Origin: Hippophae tibetana
Taxonomy: Eukaryota > Streptophyta > Magnoliopsida > Rosales > Elaeagnaceae
Length of the DNA: 64,000 bases
NCBI GenBank assembly: GCA_037013495.1
Contig: CM072805.1
Span: 12,558,601 to 12,622,600, forward strand
Direction: 5' to 3'
In this document: positions 54,858 to 64,000 of the stretch, piece after piece
How positions within the stretch are numbered: the stretch's first letter is position 1
How the letters are laid out: the number at the start of each line of letters is the position of its first letter
Notes under the pieces: model-generated
What the model was told of the DNA's origin: nothing
The model's input: the letters and a program-made list of their open reading frames with translations, nothing else
Databases searched by the model: none
Position numbers and translations under genes: made by a program

Positions 54858-57047
54858 GAGCACAATATTGGTAATCAAATTTCTACGTTTCTTACTATTA
54901 GAATTGTTTGGAACCGAGATTCTTATTGATACATGTATAACAAATGTTAAATTAAATATGGGTAATTCCGAAACTAATAGAATAACTTAAAATGAGTTAA
55001 GAATAGTGATGCGAGAAAATAATGAAAAATGAAAAGTATTGATCTCTTATAAAAAAATTAATAAACAAAATATCTAAAGTTTGATTTTTTGGCGTTTTAA
55101 GATATAATAAATTTCATTTAAATATTTTGTTATTATAAAAAAAATAAAATTTACAGTATCTTTTTGCCCTTCACATTCTATTGTAAAATAGATAGAAAAA
55201 ACGTTGAAGTTTTTTTTCCATTTATTTATTTTTCCTCATGTCTTCTCAATATTTTCTTTCCTTTGTACGCCTTGATTCCACCACACCCTAATTTAACCCA
55301 ATTATTTTTCCCTCCCTACCAAATGGAAAAGGTGATGGTTAGAGGTTGTTATATACATCATTTGTAAATATCTTGTTAGCTTGCAAGAAACATTTCTATG
55401 GTTTATGGGTACAATATTTGTAACCATATGTTTTTGCTATTACTCTTAGAATTGGTTTGTAACCTAGATACTTATTGATAAAGGTAAGACCAAAATTAAA
55501 TTAAATATGGACAATTCCAAAACTCACAGAATAACTTATAAATAAGTTAAGAATATTGATGTGAGAAAATAATTAAAAATGTAAAGTTTGGATCTCTTAT
55601 AAAAAAATCAATAAACAAAAGATCTAAAGTTTGATTTTCTCGCGTTTTAAGATATAATAAATTTCATTTAATTATTTCATAATTATAAAGAAATAAAATT
55701 TGGAGTATTTATTTCCCCTACTTTCTTTTATATAATAGACATAAAAAAATGATAAAACTTTTCCATTTATGTATTTTCCCTCATGTGTTCTCAATATTTT
55801 CTTTCCTCTGTATGTCTTGATTCCAGGCACAACCTAATTTAACCCAATTTTGGTCCCCCCAAACCAAATGGAAAAGGTGATGGCTAGAGGTTGTTGTATA
55901 CATCATTTGTAAACATCTTATTAGCTTGCAAGAAATATTTCTATGGTGTATGAGCACAATATTGGTAATCAAATTTCTACGTTTCTTACTCTTAGAATTG
56001 TTTGGAACCTAGAATCTTATTGATACATGTATAAAAAATGTTAAATTAAATATGGGTAATTCCGAAACTAATAGAATAAATTAAAATGAGTTAAGAATAG
56101 TGATTTGAGAAAATAATGAAAAATGAAAAGTATTGATCTCTTATAAAAAAATTAATAAACAAAATATCTAAAGTTTGATTTTTTGGCGTTTTAAGATATA
56201 ATAAATTCCATTTGAATATTTTGTTATTATAAAAAATAAAAATTACAGTATCTTTTTGCCCTTCACATTCTATTGTAAAATAGATAGAAAAAACGTTGAA
56301 GTTTTTTTTCCATTTATTTATTTTTCCTCATGTCTTCTCAATATTTTCTTTCCTTTGTACGCCTTGATTCCACCACACCCTAATTTAACCCAATTATTTT
56401 TCCCTCCCTATCAAATGGAAAAGGTGATGGTTAGAGGTTGTTGTATACATCATTTGTAAACATCTTGTTAGCTTGCAAGAAACATTTCTATGGTGTATGA
56501 GTACAATATTTGTAACCATATGTTTTTGCTATTACTCTTAGAATTGGTTTGTAACCTAGATACTTATTGATAAAGGTAAGACCAAAATTAAATTAAATAT
56601 GGACAATTCCGAAACTCATAGAATAACTTATAAATAAGTTAAGAATATTGATGTGAGAAAATAATTAAAAATGTAAAGTTTGGATCTCTTATAAAAAAAA
56701 ATCAATAAACAAAAGATCTAAAGTTTGATTTTCTCGCGTTTTAAGAGATAATAAATTTCATTTAATTATTTCATAATTATAAAGAAATAAAATTTGGAGT
56801 ATTTATTTCCCCTACTTTCTTTTATATAATAGACATAAAAAAATGATAAATTTACTTTTCCATTTATGTATTTCCCTCATGTGTTCTCAATATTTTCTTT
56901 CCTCTGTATGTCTTGATTCCAGGCACAACCTAATTTAACCCAATTTTGGTCCCCCCAAACCAAATGGAAAAGGTGATGGCTAGAGGTTGTTGTATACATC
57001 ATTTGTAAACATCTTATTAGCTTGCAAGAAATATTTCTATGGTGTAT
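54858..57047. repeat. Representative 2,190-bp Sat2 A-B-A-B unit
   Basis: Using the 'gag' of the 'tatgagcacaat' head as phase zero, the monomers are A 54,858-55,406 (549 bp), B 55,407-55,951 (545), A 55,952-56,498 (547) and B 56,499-57,047 (549). The two A copies differ from each other, and so do the two B copies. For example, the first B has 'gtttatgggtacaat' and 'gataaaacttttcc', while the second has 'gtgtatgagtacaat' and a longer A run before 'atcaataaac'. The true repeating unit here is therefore the tetramer. The G+C-richer third of each monomer, around 'aacccaatt...aaatggaaaagg', is the best conserved part between A and B. Confidence 0.85.
56624..56641. other. Conserved dyad symmetry in Sat2 (example)
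   Basis: TAACTTAT-AA-ATAAGTTA is a perfect 8-bp inverted repeat with a 2-bp centre, found in nearly all B monomers. The matching place in A monomers reads 'taacttaaaatgagtta', a weaker form with one mismatch in 7-bp arms. A second possible stem lies at the 'aaaaaac-gttgaa-gtttttt' motif (for example 50,814-50,833) in many monomers. Whether any of these forms a cruciform or binds a protein is unknown. Confidence 0.5.
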
Positions 57048-60000
57048 GAGCACAATATTGGTAATCAAATTTCTACGTTTCTTACTCTTATAATTGTTTG
57101 GAACCGAGATTCTTATTGATACATGTATAACAAATGTTAAATTAAATATGGGTAATTCCGAAACTAATAGAATAACTTAAAATGAGTTAAGAATAGTGAT
57201 GCGAGAAAATAATGAAAAATGAAAAGTATTGATCTCTTATAAAAAAATTAATAAACAAAATATCTAAAGTTTGATTTTTTGGCGTTTTAAGATATAATAA
57301 ATTTCATTTAAATATTTTGTTATTATAAAAAAAATAAAATTTACAGTATCTTTTTGCCCTTCACATTCTATTGTAAAATAGATAGAAAAAACGTTGAAGT
57401 TTTTTTTCCATTTATTTATTTTTCCTCATGTCTTCTCAATATTTTCTTTCCTTTGTACGCCTTGATTCCACCACACCCTAATTTAACCCAATTATTTTTC
57501 CCTCCCTACCAAATGGAAAAGGTGATGGTTAGAGGTTGTTATATACATCATTTGTAAATATCTTGTTAGCTTGCAAGAAACATTTCTATGGTTTATGGGT
57601 ACAATATTTGTAACCATATGTTTTTGCTATTACTCTTAGAATTGGTTTGTAACCTAGATACTTATTGATAAAGGTAAGACCAAAATTAAATTAAATATGG
57701 ACAATTCCAAAACTCACAGAATAACTTATAAATAAGTTAAGAATATTGATGTGAGAAAATAATTAAAAATGTAAAGTTTGGATCTCTTATAAAAAAATCA
57801 ATAAACAAAAGATCTAAAGTTTGATTTTCTCGCGTTTTAAGATATAATAAATTTCATTTAATTATTTCATAATTATAAAGAAATAAAATTTGGAGTATTT
57901 ATTTCCCCTACTTTCTTTTATATAATAGACATAAAAAAATGATAAAACTTTTCCATTTATGTATTTTCCCTCATGTGTTCTCAATATTTTCTTTCCTCTG
58001 TATGTCTTGATTCCAGGCACAACCTAATTTAACCCAATTTTGGTCCCCCCAAACCAAATGGAAAAGGTGATGGCTAGAGGTTGTTGTATACATCATTTGT
58101 AAACATCTTATTAGCTTGCAAGAAATATTTCTATGGTGTATGAGCACAATATTGGTAATCAAATTTCTACGTTTCTTACTCTTAGAATTGTTTGGAACCT
58201 AGAATCTTATTGATACATGTATAAAAAATGTTAAATTAAATATGGGTAATTCCGAAACTAATAGAATAAATTAAAATGAGTTAAGAATAGTGATTTGAGA
58301 AAATAATGAAAAATGAAAAGTATTGATCTCTTATAAAAAAATTAATAAACAAAATATCTAAAGTTTGATTTTTTGGCGTTTTAAGATATAATAAATTCCA
58401 TTTGAATATTTTGTTATTATAAAAAATAAAAATTACAGTATCTTTTTGCCCTTCACATTCTATTGTAAAATAGATAGAAAAAACGTTGAAGTTTTTTTTC
58501 CATTTATTTATTTTTCCTCATGTCTTCTCAATATTTTCTTTCCTTTGTACGCCTTGATTCCACCACACCCTAATTTAACCCAATTATTTTTCCCTCCCTA
58601 TCAAATGGAAAAGGTGATGGTTAGAGGTTGTTGTATACATCATTTGTAAACATCTTGTTAGCTTGCAAGAAACATTTCTATGGTGTATGAGTACAATATT
58701 TGTAACCATATGTTTTTGCTATTACTCTTAGAATTGGTTTGTAACCTAGATACTTATTGATAAAGGTAAGACCAAAATTAAATTAAATATGGACAATTCC
58801 GAAACTCACAGAATAACTTATAAATAAGTTAAGAATATTGATGTGAGAAAATAATTAAAAATGTAAAGTTTGGATCTCTTATAAAAAAAAATCAATAAAC
58901 AAAAGATCTAAAGTTTGATTTTCTCGCGTTTTAAGAGATAATAAATTTCATTTAATTATTTCATAATTATAAAGAAATAAAATTTGGAGTATTTATTTCC
59001 CCTACTTTCTTTTATATAATAGACATAAAAAAATGATAAATTTACTTTTCCATTTATGTATTTCCCTCATGTGTTCTCAATATTTTCTTTCCTCTGTATG
59101 TCTTGATTCCAGGCACAACCTAATTTAACCCAATTTTGGTCCCCCCAAACCAAATGGAAAAGGTGATGGCTAGAGGTTGTTGTATACATCATTTGTAAAC
59201 ATCTTATTAGCTTGCAAGAAATATTTCTATGGTGTATGAGCACAATATTGGTAATCAAATTTCTACGTTTCTTACTCTTATAATTGTTTGGAACCGAGAT
59301 TCTTATTGATACATGTATAACAAATGTTAAATTATATATGGGTAATTCCGAAACTAATAGAATAACTTAAAATCAGTTAAGAATAGTGATGTGAGAAAAT
59401 AATGAAAAATGAAAAGAATTGATCTCTTATAAAAAACTTAATAAACAAAATATCTAAAGTTTGATTTTTTGGCGTTTTAAGATATAATAAATTCCATTTA
59501 AATATTTTGTTATTATAAAAAAAATAAAATTTAGAGTATTTTTTTGCCCTTCACATTCTATTGTAAAATAGATAGAAAAAACGTTGAAGTTTTTTTTCCA
59601 TTTATTTATTTTTCCTCATGTCTTCTCAATATTTTCTTTCCTTTGTACACCTTGATTCCCACCACACCCTAATTTAACCCAATTATTTTTCCCTCCCTAC
59701 CAAATGGAAAAGGTGATGGTTAGAGGTTGTTGTATACATCATTTGTAAACATCTTGTTAGCTTGCAAGAAACATTTCTATGGTGTATGAGTACAATATTT
59801 GTAACCATATGTTTTTGCTATTACTCTTAGAATTGGTTTGTAACCTAGATACTTATTGATAAAGGTAAGACAAAAATTATATTAAACATGGACAATTCCA
59901 AAACTCACAGAATAACTTATAAATAAGTTAAGAATATTGATGTGAGAAAATAATTAAAAATGTAAAGTTTGGATCTCTTATAAAAAAATCAATAAACAAA

Positions 60001-61978
60001 AGATCTAAAGTTTGATTTTCTCGCGTTTTAAGATATAATAAATTTCATTTAATTATTTCATAATTATAAAGAAATAAAATTTGGAGTATTTATTTGTCCT
60101 ACTTTCTTTTATATAATAGACATAAAAAAATGATAAATTTACTTTTCCATTTATGTATTTTCCCTCATGTGTTCTCAATATTTTCTTTCCTCTGTATGTC
60201 TTGATTCCCAGCACAACCTAATTTAACCCAATTTTGGTCCCCCCAAACCAAATGGAAAAGGTGATGGCTAGAGGTTGTTGTATACATCATTTGTAAACAT
60301 CTTATTAGATTGCAAGAAATATTTCGATGGTGTATGAGCACAGTATTGGTAATCAAATTTCTACGTTTCTTACTCTTAGAATTGTTTGGAACCTAGATTC
60401 TTATTGATACATGTATAAAAAATGTTAAATTAAATATGGGTAATTCCGAAACTAATAGAATAACTTAAAATGAGTTAAGAATAGTGATGTGAGAAAATAA
60501 TGAAAAATGAAAAGTATTGATCTCTTATTAAAAAATTAATAAACAAAATATCTAAAGTTTGATTTTTTGGCGTTTTAAGATATAATAAATTCCATTTGAA
60601 TATTTTGTTATTATAAAAAATAAAATTTAGAGTATTTGTTTCCCTCACATTCTATTGTAAAATAGATATAAAAAACGTTGAAGTTTTTTTTCCATTTATT
60701 TATTTTTCCTCATGTCTTCTCAATATTTTCTTTCCTTTGTACACCTTGATTCCCACCACACCCTAATTTAACCCAATTTGTTTTCCCTCCCTACCAAATG
60801 GAAAAGGTGATGGTTAGAGGTTGTTGTATGCATCATTTATAAACATCTTGTTAGCTTGTAAGAAACATTTCTATGGTGTATGAATACAATATTTGTAACC
60901 ATATGTTTTTGCTATTACTCTTAGAATTGGTTTTTAACCTAGATACTTATTGATAAAGGTAAGACCAAAATTAAATTCTATATGGTCAATTCCAACACTC
61001 ACAAAATAACTTATAAATAATGTAAGAATATTGATGTGAGAAAATAATTAAAAATTTAAAGTTTGGATCTCTTATAAAAAAATCAATAAACAAAAGATTT
61101 AAAGTTTGATTTTCTCGCGTTTTAAGATATAATAAATTTCATTTAATTATTTCATAATTATAAAGAAATAAAATTTGGAGTATTAATTTCCCCTACTTTC
61201 TTTTATATAATAGACATAAAAAAATGTTAAATTTACTTTTCCATTTATATATTTTCATTCATGTGTTCTCAATATTTTCTTTCCTCTGTATGTCTTGATT
61301 CCCAGCACAACCTAATTTAACCCAATTTTGGTCCCCCCAAACCAAATGGAAAAGGTGATGGCTAGAGGTTGTTGTATACATCATTTGTAAACATCTTATT
61401 AGCTTGCCAGAAATATTTCTATGCTGTATCAGCACAATATTGGTAATCAAATTTCTATGTTTCTTACTCTTAGAATTGTTTGGAACCTAGATTCTTATTG
61501 ATACATGTATAAAAAATGTTAAATTAAATATGGGTAATTCCGAAACTAATAGAATAACTTAAAATGAGTAAAGAATAGTGATGCGAGAAAATAATGAAAA
61601 ATGAAAAGTATTGATCTCTTATAAAAAAATTAATAAACAAAATATCTAAAGTTTGATTTTTTGGCGTTTTAAGATATAATAAATTCCGTTTAAATATTTT
61701 GTTATTATAAAAAAATAAAATTTCGAGTATTTTTTTGCCCTTCACATTCTATTGTAAAATAGATATAAAAAACGTTGAAGTTTTTTTTCCATTTATTTAT
61801 TTTTCCTAATGTCTTCTCAATATTTTCTTTCCTTTGTACGCCTTTATTCCCACCACACCCTAATTTAACCCAATTATTTTTCCCTCCCTACCACATGGAA
61901 AAGGTGATGGTTAGAGGTTGTTGTATACATCATTTGTAAACATCTTGTTAGCTTGCAAGAAACATTTCTATGGTGTAT

Positions 61979-64000
61979 GAGTACAATATTTGTAACCATA
62001 TGTTTTTGCTATTACTCTTAGAATTGGTTTGTAACCTAGATACTTATTTATAAAGGCAAGACCAAAATTAAATTAAATATGGTCAATTCCAAAACTCACA
62101 GAATAACTTATAAATAAGTTAAGAATATTGATGTGACAAAATAATTAAAAATGTAAAGTTTGGATCTCTTATAAAAAAATCAATAAACAAAAGATCCAAA
62201 GTTTGATTTTCTCTCGTTTTAATATATAATAAATTTCATTTAATTATTTCATAATTATAAAGACATAAAAATTGGAGTATTTATTTCCCCTACTTTCGTT
62301 TATATAATAGACATAAAAAAATGTTAAATTTACTTTTCCATTTATGTATTTTCCCTTATGTGTTCTCGATATTTTCTTTCCTCTGTATGTCTTGATTCCT
62401 AGCACAACCTAATTTATCCCAATTTTGGTCCCCCCAAACCAAATGGAAAAGGTGATGGCTAGAGGTTGTTGTATACATTATTTGTAAACAACTTGCTAGC
62501 TTGCAAGAAACATTTCTATGGTGTATGAGTACAATATTCGTAACCATATGTTTTTGCTATTACTCTTAGAATTAGTTTGGAACCTAGATTCTTATTGATA
62601 AAGGTAAGACCAAAATGAAATTAAATACGGTCAATTCCAACACTCACAGAATAACTTATAAATAAGTTAACAATATTGATGTGAGAAAATAATTAAAAAT
62701 GTAAAGTTTGGATCTCTTATAAAAAAATCAATAAACAAAATATCTAAAGTTTGATTTTCTCGCGTTGTAAGATATAATAAATTTCATTTAATTATTTCTT
62801 AATTATAAAGAAATAAAATTTGGAGTACTTATTTCCCCTACTTTCTTTTATATAATAGACATAAAAAAATGTTAAATTTACTTTTCCATTTATGTATTTT
62901 CCCTCATGTGTTCTCGATATTTTCTTTCCTCTGTATGTCTTGATTCGTAGCACAACCTAATTTATCCCAATTTTGGTCCCCCCAAACCAAATGGAAAAGA
63001 TGATGGCTAGAGGTTGTTGTATACAATATTTGTAAACATCTTGCTAGCTTGCAAGAAACATTTCTATGGTGTATGAGTAAAATATTCGTAACCATATGTT
63101 TTTGCTATTACTCTTAGAATTAGTTTAGAACCTAGATTTTTATTGATAAAGGTAAGACCAAAATGAAATTAAATACGGTCAATTCCAACACTCAAAGAAT
63201 AACTTATAAATAAGGTAAGAATATTGATGTGAGAAAATAATTAAAAATGTAAAGTTTGGATCTCTTATAAAAAAATCAATAAACTAAATATCTAAAGTTT
63301 GATTTTCTCGCGTTGTAAGATATAATAAATTTCATTTAATTATTTCTTAATTATAAAGAAATAAAATTTGGAGTACTTATTTCCCATACTTTCTTTTATA
63401 TAATAGACATAAAAAAATGTTTAAGTTTACTTTTCCATTTATGTATTTTCCCTCATGTGTTCTTAATATTTTCTTTCCTCTGTATGTCTTGATTCCCAGC
63501 ACAACCTAATTTAACCCAATTTTGTTCCCCCCAAACCAAATGGAAAAGGTGATGGCTAGAGGTTTTTGTATACATCATTTGTAAACATCTTGTTAGCTTG
63601 CAAGTAATATTTCTATGGTGTATGAGTACAATATTTGTAACCATATGTTTTTGCTATTACTCTTAGAATTAGTTTGGAACCTAGATTCTTATTGATAAAG
63701 GTAAGACCAAAATGAAATTAAATACGGTCAATTCCAACACTCACAGAATAACTTATAAATAAGTTAACAATATTGATGTGAGAAAATAATTAAAAATGTA
63801 AAGTTTGGATCTCTTATAAAAAAATCAATAAACAAAAGATTTAAAGTTTGATTTTCTCGCGTTTTAAGATATAATAAATTTCATTTAATTATTTCATAAT
63901 TATAAAGAAATAAAATTTGGAGTATTAATTTCCCCTACTTTCTTTTATATAATAGACATAAAAAAATGTTTAAGTTTACTTTTCCATTTATGTATTTTCC
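61979..64000. repeat. B-only run of Sat2 monomers at the window's right edge
   Basis: B heads at 61,979, 62,527, 63,075 and 63,624 are 548-549 bp apart with no A monomer between. Three of them share private variants ('gaattagttt', 'accaaaatgaaattaaatac', 'attcgtaacc' in two), showing one-monomer tandem duplication. The run continues beyond the window. Confidence 0.75.

Larger units (their letters stand above)
52750..59320. repeat. Three near-identical copies of the 2,190-bp Sat2 higher-order repeat
   Basis: Units at about 52,750-54,939, 54,940-57,129 and 57,130-59,319 superpose at exactly 2,190 bp. 'acatgtataa' falls at 52,741, 54,931, 57,121 and 59,311, and 'gtttatgggtac' recurs in each. 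By eye, the first and second units differ at about half a dozen positions, and the second and third at only one or two. Rare variants such as 'gatgcgagaaaat', 'ttacagtatctttttgccc' and 'gacaattccgaaactca' are kept in all three. Flanking tetramers are clearly more diverged. This is the youngest structure in the window, or less likely an assembly duplication. Confidence 0.92.
36747..64000. repeat. Sat2: tandem satellite array, about 547-bp monomer, about 50 copies, A and B subtypes
   Basis: Head-to-tail 545-549 bp monomers fill the rest of the window. Common anchors are 'aacatcttgttagcttgcaag', 'tttctatggtgtatgag', 'aaatggaaaaggtgatgg' and 'tttccatttat'. Subtype A has 'cacaatattggtaatc', 'tgatacatgtataaaa', 'gaaaagtattgatctc' and 'ttttttggcgtttt'. 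Subtype B has 'tacaatatttgtaacc', 'gataaaggtaagacc', 'gtaaagtttggatctc' and 'ttttctcgcgtttt'. Approximate order by head position: A 36.80, B 37.35, B 37.90, B' 38.45, A 38.99, B 39.54, B 40.08, B' 40.63, A 41.18, B 41.73, A 42.28, B 42.83, A 43.37, B 43.91, B 44.47, B/A hybrid 45.02, B 45.56, B 46.11, B' 46.65, A 47.20, B 47.75, then largely A-B alternation to 61.4, then B only (kb). No inverted copies or insertions are visible. The right end is outside the window. Confidence 0.97.

Noticed and set aside
54687-54878. Recurring 63-residue open frame on - in Sat2, in about half of the monomers
   Set aside because: It follows the conserved core of the repeat and appears in tandem at monomer spacing. 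Other copies have indels there (near 43,350 and 44,395) with no sign of frame preservation, and I recognise no protein family.
55164-55367. 67-residue open frame on + (also 52,974, 54,066, 56,256, 57,354, 58,446)
   Set aside because: It overlaps the opposite strand of the same satellite core and exists only because one variant ('tttttgcccttcac') supplies a start. It has been copied by the 2,190-bp amplification.
55480-55490. Splice-donor-like 'aaaggtaag' in B monomers
   Set aside because: It is present once per B unit with no exon on either side. It is an ordinary part of the satellite.
1-64000. CRISPR array or bacterial repeat
   Set aside because: Repeat units are 356 and 547 bp with no short-repeat/unique-spacer pattern and no cas-like genes. 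The composition and organisation are eukaryotic satellite.

Overview
The window is satellite DNA from end to end. I see no gene, RNA gene, transposon, CRISPR array or bacterial signal in its 64 kb. It holds two very AT-rich tandem-repeat families, both wholly head-to-tail, meeting at one sharp junction near position 36,746. A hand count on two lines of the first array gives roughly 20-27% G+C. This points to a eukaryotic heterochromatic block, such as a centromere, pericentromere or large interstitial or subtelomeric heterochromatin. Monomers of about 356 and 547 bp, and point variation concentrated at CpG sites, fit a plant with cytosine methylation best. The sequence alone does not name the organism, and another eukaryote is possible.

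Left array (1-36,746), here called Sat1: about 103 copies of a 356-bp monomer. The monomer is itself compound. It holds two diverged versions of a roughly 140-bp unit, one of them carrying about 70 extra bases. Recognisable monomer variants recur in preferred orders. Multi-monomer blocks were copied with offsets that are whole multiples of 356 bp (for example 2,848 = 8x, 5,340 = 15x, 6,052 = 17x). Single-monomer duplications and hybrid monomers are also present. The array is a mosaic of unequal exchanges, not one clean higher-order repeat.

Right array (36,747-64,000), here called Sat2: about 50 copies of a 547-bp monomer in two subtypes, A and B. They are arranged mostly in a 2,190-bp (four-monomer) register: A-B-B-B' in the left part and A-B-A-B in the right part. 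Between about 52,750 and 59,320 there are three almost identical copies of the 2,190-bp A-B-A-B unit, clearly a very recent amplification. From about 61,979 to the end only B monomers follow.

Short open frames recur in many monomers: a 69-residue frame on + in Sat1, and a 63-residue frame on - plus a 67-residue frame on + in Sat2. They are by-products of the repeat and are not annotated as genes. The most useful observations are the satellite-satellite junction, the compound origin of the 356-bp monomer, the two tetramer architectures of equal length in Sat2, the young 2,190-bp amplification, the CpG-decay pattern, and conserved dyad symmetries in both monomers.
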